Positions 43,475 to 52,716 of a stretch of DNA of 64,000 nucleotides are shown here, one piece after another. The position numbers and the translations under genes are program-made. Positions within the stretch are counted from its first letter, which is position 1. Every line of letters starts with the position of its first letter. The stretch covers positions 8,665 to 72,664 of the forward strand of contig JAVHWA010000152.1 in NCBI GenBank assembly GCA_032160165.1. The letters are read 5' to 3'. Source of the stretch: QHXM01 sp032160165. GTDB lineage: Bacteria; Acidobacteriota; Blastocatellia; Pyrinomonadales; Pyrinomonadaceae. The notes beneath the pieces were generated by a model. It did no database searches. It worked only from the letters and a program-made list of their open reading frames with translations, and was not told the DNA's origin.

Positions 43475-44502
43475 TTGGCTTCTCTTAGAATTCGGTCGAT
43501 CACCTTAGGGTCTTCAGGCAAGAGCCCGACCTTTGACAGACGCGGTGTTAGCTCAGCCCAGTTCTTGTCCATTGAAAACACCTTCTTGAACAGGGGAAGC
43601 GACTCGTCGACACGGCCCATGTTAACCAGCGCCACCGCGTGCCAGTAGATCATTTCCGCGTTGTCGGGTACGAGCTTCTCCGCAGCTCCATATTCTCGCA
43701 GCGCACCTTCGTTATCTTTCTTTTCGACAGCGAGGTCGCCGGCGTTCATGTGGTTATATGCGCGTTGCAGATTGACCAGGCGGCGCAGTTCCTTCAGCGG
43801 CTCGGGACTATCGTCGACTCTCAAGTCGAAAACGCGGTCGGCCCAGGGCTTTCCAGTGGGCTTACCCGTAACGATCACCAGCGCCGCCGACTGCCTGCCG
43901 CGAATGTCGCCTCCCGCTTCCTGTCCGGCGTCGAGCGCCGCCAGCATGCGTGTGGCCAAGTCGCCCTTAGTCGTCTCGAACGCGCGCGACATCGCCGGCC
44001 AGACTTTGTCGTTGAGCATCAGGTTGGCCTGGACGGAATAGTTGGTCCCAACTTTGTGGCCCGCGGCGGGAATGTCCTTCGCGCCGGTCCAGGCATCAAC
44101 GCGTCCCTGGGAATCGATCATCGCCACCTGCCTGACATCGCGTCCGTCATCCCCGGCGAGCAGTGACTTTAATGCGTCGGGTGCGCTCTTTCCCATCCGC
44201 ATCAGATCAAGGCCAAGTTTTCCGTAGCTCGGGTCGACAAAGGATTGTGTAGCCACTGCGCCAACTCCCGCTTCTGCCCACGTCACACTTGAACCCACCG
44301 AGAACCAGTGTGACTGGACCGCAACCCCAATTTCCCCGGTCTCCGGGTCGCGCGCCACAATTGAGAAAGTGTGGACAGGTCGCAACGGCTTCGGCTGCGC
44401 CTTCGATGCATTCTCCTGCGCGGTTGTTGTTCGAAGGGTCGTCATCGTCAGGAATGATATCGCGAGCACGGTTAAGGTGACTTCAAGTGTTTTTCTCATC
44501 AT
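43471..44502 (-). CDS. Exported DUF1028 protein with C-terminal TPR
   Basis: It has 343 residues from the second-choice ATG (MMRKTLEV), because a signal peptide follows (LTVLAISFLTMTTLRTTTAQ). The DUF1028 domain (an Ntn-hydrolase-like family) spans about 40-250: HTFSIVARDPETGEIGVAVQ, VATQSFVDPSYGKLGLDLM. It is followed by a tetratricopeptide pair (NHMNAGDLAVEKKDNEGALR). The family is suspected to have hydrolase or binding functions outside the cytoplasm. The overlap with the GNAT gene suggests joint expression, though the compartments differ. Confidence 0.87.
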   Translation of the reverse strand: MMRKTLEVTLTVLAISFLTMTTLRTTTAQENASKAQPKPLRPVHTFSIVARDPETGEIGVAVQSHWFSVGSSVTWAEAGVGAVATQSFVDPSYGKLGLDLMRMGKSAPDALKSLLAGDDGRDVRQVAMIDSQGRVDAWTGAKDIPAAGHKVGTNYSVQANLMLNDKVWPAMSRAFETTKGDLATRMLAALDAGQEAGGDIRGRQSAALVIVTGKPTGKPWADRVFDLRVDDSPEPLKELRRLVNLQRAYNHMNAGDLAVEKKDNEGALREYGAAEKLVPDNAEMIYWHAVALVNMGRVDESLPLFKKVFSMDKNWAELTPRLSKVGLLPEDPKVIDRILREAK

Positions 44503-44695
44503 CGGAGCTCGGCCATGTTTGAGTTCGGGGTTGTTGGTTTGGTCGATCAATCGAAGTAGCGCATACATGTCGACGGCACGTAATCGTAGCCGCGAGTGCG
44601 CAAATTAGCCAGACCGCCACAAGGATTCGGCGAGAATTATCGCCGGCGAGGTCTCAGCTACCGTTAGACCTTGCGCAGTCATGCGATTGCTGCGC

Positions 44696-45664
44696 TCACG
44701 AGGTGTGCGATGAAGCCGCAAGCTCTCGCCAACGGCGGCAAAGGTCATGTGCTGCTTCCGGCCAGTTCGGAAATTGGAAGTTAAAGCCCGCCTCAAGTAG
44801 TCTTCCCGGAACAACGCGGCGACTCTTTAACACCAACTCCGTCTCTGTTCGCATGAGAATGGCGCCGATCCCCAGCATCCATTCCATCGCAGGCAGTCCT
44901 AAACGGGTTCCCCATGCCTCTCTCAGCGCGCGCATGAACTCGGCATTCGGCAAGGGATGAGGCGCCGCCAGGTTCATCACGCCGTCCAACTCCTCGTGAG
45001 CAATCAACAAGCGAATCGCACTGATAAAATCCTTGTAGTGAATCCAGGAAATGTATTGCCGTCCGCTACCGGACTTGCCACCTAGTCCATGACGAACGAG
45101 CCCTAAGAGAGTATCGAATATCCCGCCGCGGTCCGGACTCATTATCATGGCTGAGCGAAGCTTTACTTTGCGAGTATGGGGTGTCTGCGCCTCATCGAGC
45201 GTCCTCTCCCACGCCTTGGCGACCTCTATGCTGAAGCGCCAGGTCTCCGGGGAGTCCTGTTCTTGCCCGCCAATTATGCCGGTAGCTTCGTCGTTCGGCG
45301 CATCGAATCGATGGGCATAGATGGTTGCTGTACTCGCCTGCAACCATACCCGCGGGGGAGTTTTCGCCTGGCTAATCGCCTCGCCAACGATGCGAGTTGA
45401 CTCTACGCGCGACTGCATAATTGCCTCGCGGTTCTCGGTATTGTAGCGACAATTGACGCTTCGTCCTGCGAGGTTGATGACAACATCAGCGCCTTCAAAC
45501 TCCGTTGCCCACGCACCAGAAGTCCTGGCATCCCACTGTACAACTCGCCAGCGTTGCCGTTCGGGCGAACGACTCAGGACGATCACCTCATGGCCATCGG
45601 CTTGTAGCTCGCGAGCCAGGACTGTCCCAACCTGTCCCGACCCACCGGGAATTACAACATTCAT
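44696..45664 (-). CDS. TIGR01777-family NAD(P)-binding epimerase/SDR
   Basis: It has 322 residues from the ATG at MNVVIPGG, which starts the Rossmann motif (PGGSGQVGTVLARELQADGH). AGRSVNCRYN and SGRQYISWIHYKDFISAIRL are landmark sequences of the YfcH/SDR39U1 group, and the C-terminal DUF1731-like segment ends the protein. Substrate unknown. It lies 10 nt after the SRPBCC gene in a three-gene operon with the DUF1648 membrane protein. Confidence 0.9.
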   Translation of the reverse strand: MNVVIPGGSGQVGTVLARELQADGHEVIVLSRSPERQRWRVVQWDARTSGAWATEFEGADVVINLAGRSVNCRYNTENREAIMQSRVESTRIVGEAISQAKTPPRVWLQASTATIYAHRFDAPNDEATGIIGGQEQDSPETWRFSIEVAKAWERTLDEAQTPHTRKVKLRSAMIMSPDRGGIFDTLLGLVRHGLGGKSGSGRQYISWIHYKDFISAIRLLIAHEELDGVMNLAAPHPLPNAEFMRALREAWGTRLGLPAMEWMLGIGAILMRTETELVLKSRRVVPGRLLEAGFNFQFPNWPEAAHDLCRRWRELAASSHTS

Positions 45665-45674
45665 ATGTCTGCTT

Positions 45675-46151
45675 TCAAGTGCGTTCGGGCTGAGCAAGGC
45701 TGCCCGCCTCAAGAATGCGCTTCAATTCTCTGTTTCGATCGTTGAGAAACTTTTGCATGTGCCGCTCTACCATGAGGGCATCAGCCAGGGTTCCCAGAAC
45801 ACCCAAGGGAGATTTCCATTCAAGCGTGTCGCGCATTATCGTTCCACCTTCGCGCGCTTCAAATTCATGAACATGTCTTAGGCTCTTGAAGATGCCCTTG
45901 ACCATTTCATCAACGAATCGATGCGGCCGCTGATACTCGGTTATTCTTACGGTCAGTTTTTGTCTGACGCCAAGGTGCACTGCCTCGAAGGTTATGACAT
46001 CTCCCAGTTCCAGCAGCCCAACAGACTTGCCATCGACGATTCGTTCCTCGGTATTAGCAGTGGTCAAGCAATGGATTTCGGTATCTCTCGCCAGATCGAA
46101 ACATAGTTCCAGCGGAGCGTGAATCAATGTTTCTGCGGTTATGATTGGCAT
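45675..46151 (-). CDS. SRPBCC (START-like) superfamily protein
   Basis: It has 158 residues with the helix-grip ligand-binding fold: ITAETLIHAPLELCFDLARD at the N-terminus, RFVDEMVKGIFKSLRHVHEF mid-protein, and the long C-terminal helix (MQKFLNDRNRELKRILEAG). Such proteins bind hydrophobic ligands in the cytoplasm. A SRPBCC partner next to a YfcH-type epimerase is a recurrent pairing and both genes are within 10 nt, so they likely act together. Ligand unknown. Confidence 0.86.
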   Translation of the reverse strand: MPIITAETLIHAPLELCFDLARDTEIHCLTTANTEERIVDGKSVGLLELGDVITFEAVHLGVRQKLTVRITEYQRPHRFVDEMVKGIFKSLRHVHEFEAREGGTIMRDTLEWKSPLGVLGTLADALMVERHMQKFLNDRNRELKRILEAGSLAQPERT

Positions 46152-46160
46152 TCTGACTGA

Positions 46161-46874
46161 TTAGGCTGAAAAGACCAGCATCGGATACGCAACGGCGCAC
46201 ACAAGCAGCGCGTACGACCAAAGGTTTCCAAAGTTAAGGGCGTACTTATCCACAAACACGGCCGAATCCGCCGGATTGTAATAGAAGATTCCGCCATACA
46301 CATGCGACTTGTCGATCAGCCTTACAACCGGTGCATCGCCTGCTGCCTTCTTCATTTCGCGTTTGACGACCAGCAAGCGGTAAGCATAAACGAGCGCGCC
46401 GCCGACTCCCACTATAGTAGCTATCCAGGTTACGGCCCAGGCCGTCGTCTCGAGAAAACTCATGTCCCGGTTGCCCATGAATAGGATACTGATAGATTCT
46501 GCAATCATCTTTACGGCGATCGAAGCGCGAAACCAGTCCCACATGCCGACACTGAGAGTCGTAAGTCTATTCAGGTAAACCTCTGGTCCCGCCAGGGACA
46601 TTGGCTTGTAATGCGCCGTGCCGTATTTCATCAGTAGACAGATCAGCTGCAGGTCAATCGCCATTAACGGGACGCGGAAAACCGAGACGACGCCCTTGGT
46701 CGCCGAGACCTCCACCTCGCCTCGAAAGTTTAAGAACACAGGGATGCGCGAAGGAAGCGTCGGGTAGAAGTAAATCAGTAACGGAATCGGCGCAAAGGTG
46801 AGGACGGCGATGACGATTTCAAGAGATGTGTTCGTGTAGTCGCGCAGGCGTCGGGTTCGTGACTGACTCGACAT
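46161..46874 (-). CDS. DUF1648 membrane protein
   Basis: It has 237 residues with about four to five transmembrane segments (IVIAVLTFAPIPLLIYFYPT, then TAWAVTWIATIVGVGGALVY and a C-terminal helix). The DUF1648 motif LPSRIPVFLNFRGEVE lies just after the first helix, as in SdpI-type immunity proteins. It is the first gene of the operon with the SRPBCC and SDR genes (gap 9 nt). The role is unproven. Confidence 0.82.
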   Translation of the reverse strand: MSSQSRTRRLRDYTNTSLEIVIAVLTFAPIPLLIYFYPTLPSRIPVFLNFRGEVEVSATKGVVSVFRVPLMAIDLQLICLLMKYGTAHYKPMSLAGPEVYLNRLTTLSVGMWDWFRASIAVKMIAESISILFMGNRDMSFLETTAWAVTWIATIVGVGGALVYAYRLLVVKREMKKAAGDAPVVRLIDKSHVYGGIFYYNPADSAVFVDKYALNFGNLWSYALLVCAVAYPMLVFSA

Positions 46875-46909
46875 GATTCTTCTTCGGAAGCCGTGATCGA
46901 TACGCCGAA

Positions 46910-46933
46910 ACGCAAACTAACAGTTTGCGCTAC
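46910..46933. repeat. Dispersed palindrome, CGCAAACTAACAGTTTGCG (second copy)
   Basis: Identical over 24 bp to 15023-15046; located between the DUF1648 gene and asnB. Confidence 0.85.
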
Positions 46934-46941
46934 CTCAAGCC

Positions 46942-48891
46942 TTAGGCCGCCGGCGTATCAATGAAAGTGCGCATCCATAGTTCGAGGTTCAGGAGTTGAA
47001 AGACCTGCAGATTGTAATCTTCGCGCCCTGAAAGATTGGCAGCGATGATACGCCGCACCTCCTGCGGCTTGAACAACCCGCGACGCTGGACCCTCTCTTC
47101 TGACAGAAGGTCATCAACCATGGGACGCAAAGCGCCGCGCAGCCATGACCTGATCGGTGCGCCGAACCCTGCCTTCTTTCTCCACACAAGTTCCTTCGGC
47201 AATAGCTTCTCGGCTACGCGTTTTAGGATGTACTTGCGTTTCAGTCCACGAAGCTTTAGTTCCGGGGGCATTCGCGCCGCCAGCTCGACCATCTCGAAAT
47301 TCAGGAATGGAACTCGGACTTCCAGATTCGCAGCCATCGAAGTCTTGTCGGTCGTCGTCAGATTGAGACACGGAAGAAACGTCTTTAGGTCGACATAGAG
47401 AATTCGATTCAGGGGCGCGGCATGCTTCACGCGATCGAAGTAGCCTCGATGATACTTATAGGCATCGAGCCCCTGCGTGGCATCCACCATTTCGTCGGTG
47501 TAGAGACGCTGTTTGCCTTCGTCAGTAAAGTAAGTTCCAAATCCCAGGTATCGGTCCTCGAAGTCGAGTGCGGCACTGCGCGCAAACTTCTTGGCGTTTC
47601 GCAGAGGCGCCGTGAGCTTTCCCGGCATACCTCCCGGAAGCACGCCCGCCATCGTCTTCATCAAGGGTCTGCGCAAGAGGCCCGGCACCGGGTCGAGCAT
47701 GCTCGCAAGTGCCATCGCCATCTGTCGCGGATAGCCGGCGAACACTTCGTCTCCACCCATGCCGGAGAGCATCACCGTCAAGGACTCGCGCGCAGCCTGG
47801 GACACCAGATAACTGGGAATCGCCATATCGATCGCCGGTTCATCCATGTGATAGACGAGCTTTGGCAAGAGGGACACTACATCCGGTTTGAGCATCGTCT
47901 CGTGATAGTCGGTTTCGAGCAATGCGGCGGTACGACGCGCCCAGACGACATCATCGGGGATGATGTCATAGCGCAGGTCCTCGGCTTCGATGCCAATGGT
48001 GTAAGTCGATATCTTCCGTCCATCGCTATGATTTTTCATTAGAGCGACGATGGTCGACGAATCGATTCCGCCTGAGAGGAATGAGCCAAGCGGGACGTCC
48101 GCCACCATCTCCATTCCCACTACTCGATCGAGTGTTTCCAGTACGCGCTCTTGCCACCAACCTTCGCTTCGACCTTGTTCGATCTCATCAAAGGAAACGT
48201 CCCACCATTCATGCACCTTCCACTCATCGTCGCGAAGGGTGAGCACATGGGCTGGGGGAAGTTTTCTTATCCCGCGAAAGAGGGTGTGCGGGTCGGGCGT
48301 CCAGAGGAACGTTAGGAATTGATTAAGCGACTCAGGATCGAGTGCACGCGCTATCAAGCCTGTGGATAGGATCGCTTTTACTTCGGAAGCGAAGATGAAC
48401 GATGAGGGCGCGCCATTTTTGCCTTGCACCAGAGCGTAGTAGAGCGGCTTGATGCCCATGCGGTCACGAGCGATGGTTAGCTGGCGCTCTTTGCTGTCCC
48501 ATATTGCGAAAGCGAACATTCCGTTGAGCCGCTGCAAGCTCTCAATGCCCCATTCGCTGAACGCAGCAAGCAGGACTTCGGTGTCGGTGTCCGAGTGAAA
48601 CCGATGGCCACGTGCTTCGAGTGCTTTTCGCAGCGCACGATAGTTGTAGATCTCGCCGTTGAATGTGATTACGTAGCGACCATCCGCGTAGAACATCGGC
48701 TGATGTCCGGCGGGTCTCGTGTCTATGATGGACAGTCTGCGATGGCCCAGACACACTCGCCGCCCGTAGGCGTCAATCTTTTCTGACGTCCACACGCCTT
48801 CATCATCGCGCCCGCGATGTTCAATAGTCTGAAGCATCGCGCCGATTCGCGCGTCGGGCTCGATACCGATGATTCCTGCTATGCCGCACAT
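46942..48891 (-). CDS. asnB: Asparagine synthase-like glutamine amidotransferase (copy 1)
   Basis: It has 649 residues from MCGIAGII, where Cys2 is the N-terminal nucleophile of the class II glutaminase. The glutaminase domain covers 1-215. The synthase domain follows, with the PP-loop FLSGGIDSSTI near residue 270 and ARRTAALLETDYHE. The family makes asparagine, but many members in polysaccharide loci amidate sugars instead. It is the last gene of the surface-glycan cluster on this strand. Another homologue lies at 55808. An upstream in-frame extension encodes repeat-derived sequence and is rejected. Confidence 0.92.
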   Translation of the reverse strand: MCGIAGIIGIEPDARIGAMLQTIEHRGRDDEGVWTSEKIDAYGRRVCLGHRRLSIIDTRPAGHQPMFYADGRYVITFNGEIYNYRALRKALEARGHRFHSDTDTEVLLAAFSEWGIESLQRLNGMFAFAIWDSKERQLTIARDRMGIKPLYYALVQGKNGAPSSFIFASEVKAILSTGLIARALDPESLNQFLTFLWTPDPHTLFRGIRKLPPAHVLTLRDDEWKVHEWWDVSFDEIEQGRSEGWWQERVLETLDRVVGMEMVADVPLGSFLSGGIDSSTIVALMKNHSDGRKISTYTIGIEAEDLRYDIIPDDVVWARRTAALLETDYHETMLKPDVVSLLPKLVYHMDEPAIDMAIPSYLVSQAARESLTVMLSGMGGDEVFAGYPRQMAMALASMLDPVPGLLRRPLMKTMAGVLPGGMPGKLTAPLRNAKKFARSAALDFEDRYLGFGTYFTDEGKQRLYTDEMVDATQGLDAYKYHRGYFDRVKHAAPLNRILYVDLKTFLPCLNLTTTDKTSMAANLEVRVPFLNFEMVELAARMPPELKLRGLKRKYILKRVAEKLLPKELVWRKKAGFGAPIRSWLRGALRPMVDDLLSEERVQRRGLFKPQEVRRIIAANLSGREDYNLQVFQLLNLELWMRTFIDTPAA

Positions 48892-48898
48892 GGCTCTA

Positions 48899-49019
48899 CG
48901 TGTCCAAGGACCAATGTCCAAGGTCTAAAGTCTAAAACCCGCTGCGAAGAGTAGGCAGCCCTGAAGCACAATCTTCACGCTTGCGGACTTTGGACTTTGG
49001 ACATTGGACTTTGGACAAA
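48899..49019. repeat. Short-tandem inverted repeat, GTCCAAA unit
   Basis: Left GTCCAAGGACCAATGTCCAA; right GGACTTTGGACTTTGGACAT then TGGACTTTGGAC. The right arm encodes the last residues of the glycosyltransferase. Confidence 0.92.
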
Positions 49020-50192
49020 TCCCTTTTTAAGAAGCGCCTCGTCTATTAGCCCGCTAACGTACTCCGCCCTAACATCCCACGTTCCGTCCTTCACGGCTTC
49101 CTGTCGAGCGAGCGCTTTGGCTTCTCCCTTTTCCTCCAGCGCTGCTTCGACAAGTCGCAGAAAATCGTCTCGACTGCAAGCGATACGCAGTACATCCTTC
49201 ATCGGTTCGTACTCTGGAAGCGGCGCGATGACCACCGGCTTGCCGGTTGCAAGGTACTCACGCACCTTTATGGCGGACCCATAAGACGTAAACGCCTGCT
49301 CCGTCTCCCAGGGCAACACGCAAACGTCAAAGCCGGCCGCATAGCGAGGCAGATCTTCGTAGCTTACCGGCGGAAGAAAGTGCACGTTTGCAAGATTCTC
49401 GATCTCAAGTCCTCGGGACCGATTGCCAATGAAGATCCAATGCCAGTCAGGCCGTTCGCGCGATGCCAGCTTTATCAATTCCTGATCGACAAGCCATGGC
49501 TCAATAGCACCGAAGTAGCCGATACGCGGATGGGGAATCTTTTCGATTTCCTCTGCAACTTCGAGCGAACTAACCCTGGCCCAATGATCGAAGTCTACGG
49601 CTTGTTCGAGCAGATGAGAACGCTCGCGCCCGCGTGTTGCTTCCGCCAGAAGTTTTGATCCTGAGTAAAAGATGATATCGGCCGCATCGAGCGCGCGTTC
49701 GTGTAGCCGGCGTATCGTCGCAGGGTCGGTCGCATGGTCCATGGTGTTCGCGTCGTACTTATCAGACACCTGGTAAACCACCAACGACTCGTTCATTCGT
49801 CCAATCATTTCCACGGCAGTGGGAATGGCAATCCACAAGATGGGCCGATCGAGTCCGCGGCTTCTGACCAATGATCCGATTTGCGCGCTAACTAAGTGTC
49901 GATTGGCGGCCCTCGAGGCGCGGCTTCCGAAGAACGGCAACGCGGCCGGCGAGACCACCGTTATTCCTTCAGCAGTCGTACGGGCCAGCTTGGCATAGCT
50001 GCGCAGTTTTCTTGCGACGCGGGGAAAGAAGTCCTTGTTCGTCACCGAGGCCATGCCCATCGAAATTGAATTGACGAAGATGACCTTGTTTCCCGCGCGG
50101 GCGAACCGCCGCATCAAATGGTTCTTCGAGTGAGGATGGTGATACCACCAATCCTCGCCGCCGAAACAGATGATGGATTTGCCTGAGAACAT
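48975..50192 (-). CDS. Glycosyltransferase (GT4-like, TuaH type)
   Basis: A cytoplasmic glycosyltransferase of 405 residues with the GT-B fold. The N-terminal Rossmann half begins SIICFGGEDWWYHHPHSKNH and continues to about 190. The C-terminal half holds HPRIGYFGAIEPWLVDQ, FLPPVSYEDLPRYAAGFDVC and the donor-side EYLATGKPVV. TuaH-like enzymes act in teichuronic/exopolysaccharide synthesis. The last dozen residues (VQSPMSKVQSPQA) are encoded by the heptamer repeat and probably are not part of the fold. It is first in order before asnB copy 1. Confidence 0.85.
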   Translation of the reverse strand: MFSGKSIICFGGEDWWYHHPHSKNHLMRRFARAGNKVIFVNSISMGMASVTNKDFFPRVARKLRSYAKLARTTAEGITVVSPAALPFFGSRASRAANRHLVSAQIGSLVRSRGLDRPILWIAIPTAVEMIGRMNESLVVYQVSDKYDANTMDHATDPATIRRLHERALDAADIIFYSGSKLLAEATRGRERSHLLEQAVDFDHWARVSSLEVAEEIEKIPHPRIGYFGAIEPWLVDQELIKLASRERPDWHWIFIGNRSRGLEIENLANVHFLPPVSYEDLPRYAAGFDVCVLPWETEQAFTSYGSAIKVREYLATGKPVVIAPLPEYEPMKDVLRIACSRDDFLRLVEAALEEKGEAKALARQEAVKDGTWDVRAEYVSGLIDEALLKKGFVQSPMSKVQSPQA

Positions 50193-50342
50193 TTTTGGAA
50201 TGCAAGAACGCGTACAGACTGTTCCGAGCAGCTATGGGTCCGTTCGGATCAAGGGACCAAGATTCACAATACTAACATGCAGCACCGCTCAAACCCTGGG
50301 TTGAAACGATCGAGGAAGTCACAGGGAATAACACTAATCTCT

Positions 50343-50390
50343 TTCGTGTCGTTTCGTGTAGGTTCGTGTAGGTTCGTGTAGGTTCGTGGA
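50343..50390 (+). repeat. Decamer tandem repeat, TTCGTGTAGG
   Basis: Four to five copies of TTCGTGTAGG, the first ones degenerate. Unlike the other arrays its period is 10. It lies upstream of the glycosyltransferase; 50193-50547 otherwise holds no gene. Confidence 0.85.
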
Positions 50391-50547
50391 TCGTCCGGTA
50401 TGGCAGCAGGCCATCGCTGTTCGAAGTGCGGGACCATTCGTCACAGGCACGGCAATGTGGCGCACTTGCACCGCGCATGCGGAGAGATGGGGTCTTTCCG
50501 AATCTTAATAGACGGCACGGCGGAATGGTGCTAGGCTGACATCAACC

Positions 50548-50634
50548 ATGAGCACCACTACACTAATCATCATCATCGTCGTCGTACTCCTACTTGGCGG
50601 CGGTGGTTACGGGTTCTCCCGCCGTCGTCGATAA
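50548..50634 (+). CDS. Single-pass micro-protein (28 residues)
   Basis: An ATG-initiated frame: a short polar start (MSTTT), a hydrophobic helix (LIIIIVVVLLLGG), then GGYGFSRRRR. The pattern hydrophobic helix plus Gly patch plus four Arg is the topology of small conserved bacterial membrane peptides (DUF3309-like). No strong ribosome site is seen, and length alone cannot prove coding. It is divergent from the downstream metallopeptidase gene. Confidence 0.5.
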   Translation: MSTTTLIIIIVVVLLLGGGGYGFSRRRR

Positions 50635-50732
50635 GGACGACGCAGGAGAGAGCTGAACTATCAAGCGGATTCGAGGCAGCTGTTCTTTGTGCGTAGCCTC
50701 TCTACAGCCTCCGTCTCCGAAATTCGGCGACT

Positions 50733-51584
50733 TTACGGGCTCCTCACGCTGAACGTATCTCCCTGGCGTATGTCTCCTGTCTCAAATCCTTTTTTGAACC
50801 AGCGCATTCTCTGCTCGGATGTTCCATGCGTGAATGAATCGGGAACGACGTAACCCTGCCCTTCCTTCTGTAAGCTGTCATCGCCAACTGCGGTGGCGGC
50901 ACGCAATGCCTCTTCGAGATCACCGGCCTCCAGGATTCCCTGCTTCTCAGCGTAGTGCGCCCACACTCCGGCATAGAAATCAGCCTGCAGCTCCAGCCTG
51001 ACCGAAAGGTCGTTGCTATCTCGTTCGCTCATACGCTGCTGCATCGAGTTGACCTTATCCATCGTGCCCAGAAGCTTCTGAATATGATGGCCAACCTCGT
51101 GGGCTATTACGTAAGCCTGCGCGAAATCTCCGGGAGCGCGAAACCGCGATCTCAGCTCGCTGAAGAATGCAAGATCGAGATAGAGCTTCTCGTCACCGGG
51201 ACAGTAGAAGGGGCCAACGGCGGCGCCTGATGTCCCACATGCTGATCGCACCTGCTCAGTGAAGAGCACTAACTTTGGAACTCGGTATTGCTTACCATTC
51301 TGTTTGAAGATGTCACGCCAGACGTCTTCCGTGTTCGCGAGAACCGACCCACTGAAGTTTCTAAGTTCTTCTTCTTCCGGGCTAGCGGAACGAGTCGCCG
51401 TAGTACCTGGCCCCGGACCGTTGTCGCCGCTGCCATTGAATAGCGCCCGCGGATCGACTCCGAAAAGAAGAGCAACAACCACCAAAACGATACTGCCAAG
51501 ACCGCCACCGATAGCAAGTCTTCTGCCTCCGCCACCCCGCTGATCTTCGACGTTATCGCTCTGGCGACCTTCTCTCCAACGCAC
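50733..51584 (-). CDS. Neutral zinc metallopeptidase, YpfJ family
   Basis: It has 283 residues. An N-terminal soluble segment is followed by one transmembrane helix (about 27-45, GSIVLVVVALLFGV). The peptidase domain has the zinc motif HEVGHHIQ near residue 165, and the further acidic ligand may lie in the ADFYAGVWAHY region. The family substrate is unknown. It is inserted between the glycosyltransferase and methyltransferase genes of the glycan cluster. It may not belong functionally. Confidence 0.9.
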   Translation of the reverse strand: MRWREGRQSDNVEDQRGGGGRRLAIGGGLGSIVLVVVALLFGVDPRALFNGSGDNGPGPGTTATRSASPEEEELRNFSGSVLANTEDVWRDIFKQNGKQYRVPKLVLFTEQVRSACGTSGAAVGPFYCPGDEKLYLDLAFFSELRSRFRAPGDFAQAYVIAHEVGHHIQKLLGTMDKVNSMQQRMSERDSNDLSVRLELQADFYAGVWAHYAEKQGILEAGDLEEALRAATAVGDDSLQKEGQGYVVPDSFTHGTSEQRMRWFKKGFETGDIRQGDTFSVRSP

Positions 51585-51671
51585 GATTGTTCATACCTCC
51601 ACGTCAATTATGGCGCGCTCGTTACCCCTTACCGCCAATTGACAATCCGTGATCGAGATCACGAATGTTTG

Positions 51672-52481
51672 TCATTTCGTGGCTGTGATAATCACGTTCC
51701 ATCCGGCGCTTCGTCTTAGCCGTTGAAACATGCGGTCCGAAACCAGCGGATGTAGAAACTTCAACTCTTCTCGAATCATCTGCTCAACGTCGGTCCTGAC
51801 TTCACTGAACGCCTGGAAGAGTTTCCGCGCCTGACTCCGGCTGTAGACCTTCACCAGCGGCCGCGCCTCGTGTTCAGAATATTCCACGTAGCGACTCATG
51901 ATCTCCTGCGGTGAATGTCCGCGAAGAAAGTGACCGCGCAAGATGCCGCGATGGAGAACGATCTCCGTCCAATAGTAGAGTGAGTTGCGATGATAGAGCA
52001 TCACCTTTGCGACGCCACCGGGCTTGAGCACGCGATGAAGCTCGCTTATCGCTCCTGCCGTGTCAGGAGTGTGATGCAGCACGCCATTTGAATAGACCAC
52101 GTCGAAACTTGCATTTGAAAACGGGAGGCGCTCGCCGTCCGTAAGCACAAAGTCCGCGCGCATTCCATAGAGCCCCAGATGAAGGCTCGAGATCTCTACG
52201 GAACGCGGAGTCAGATCGACGCCGGTGCATAAGGCGCCTCCTTGAGCGAACTGCAAAAGGTCGGTCCCCATTCCGCAACCGATTTCCAGCAGGCGCTTGC
52301 CGGCAAACTGGTCGAAGCCCATGACTCCGGGCATCCATGGCGCATATTCCTGGTATCGATGCCGTTCGACTTCATCGAAAAACTCGCGCGTGGCGAATTC
52401 ATACTTCGCACCATAGCGCGCTCCGCACGGGTCGCCGGTCCATTGTTCGCGCGCGTGTTGCTTTTCGGCTTCGACTGTCAC
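51672..52481 (-). CDS. Class I SAM-dependent methyltransferase
   Basis: It has 269 residues. The Rossmann motif I LLEIGCGMGTDLLQFA is near residue 65, motif II is TGVDLT, and SNGVLHHTPDTAGAISELHR is typical of type 11 (UbiE/glycan) methyltransferases. The extra C-terminal domain (YYWTEIVLHRGILRGHFLRG) is unusual in length. Within the glycan cluster it likely O-methylates a sugar or capping residue, but acceptor evidence is indirect. Confidence 0.85.
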   Translation of the reverse strand: MTVEAEKQHAREQWTGDPCGARYGAKYEFATREFFDEVERHRYQEYAPWMPGVMGFDQFAGKRLLEIGCGMGTDLLQFAQGGALCTGVDLTPRSVEISSLHLGLYGMRADFVLTDGERLPFSNASFDVVYSNGVLHHTPDTAGAISELHRVLKPGGVAKVMLYHRNSLYYWTEIVLHRGILRGHFLRGHSPQEIMSRYVEYSEHEARPLVKVYSRSQARKLFQAFSEVRTDVEQMIREELKFLHPLVSDRMFQRLRRSAGWNVIITATK

Positions 52482-52505
52482 GCTTCACCTATCAAGGAAT
52501 GATTG

Positions 52506-52710
52506 AACCACAGAGGGGGTTTTTCAACGCAGAGGTCGCGAAGGACGCAGAGCGAAGAGAAGAGAGTGAGCAGTTAAGCATACTGGCGTGAATGTGCTCG
52601 TTCGAACCGCTGATATGGGATGCAAACTTCCCTCCTTCTCTCTCTGCGTGCTCTGCGAACTCTGCGTTGAAAAACCTTCCTCCGTGCTCTCTGTGACCTC
52701 TGTGGTTAAG
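52506..52710. repeat. Long inverted intergenic repeat with GTTTTTCAACGCAGAG core
   Basis: Left AACCACAGAG, then GGTTTTTCAACGCAGAG; right mirrors CTCTGCGTTGAAAAACC and CTCTGTGGTT. It shares its outer ends with 3601-3740. Units here are of 9-11 bp rather than 7. It separates the glycosyltransferase from the methyltransferase. Confidence 0.8.
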
Positions 52711-52716
52711 ATTGGG

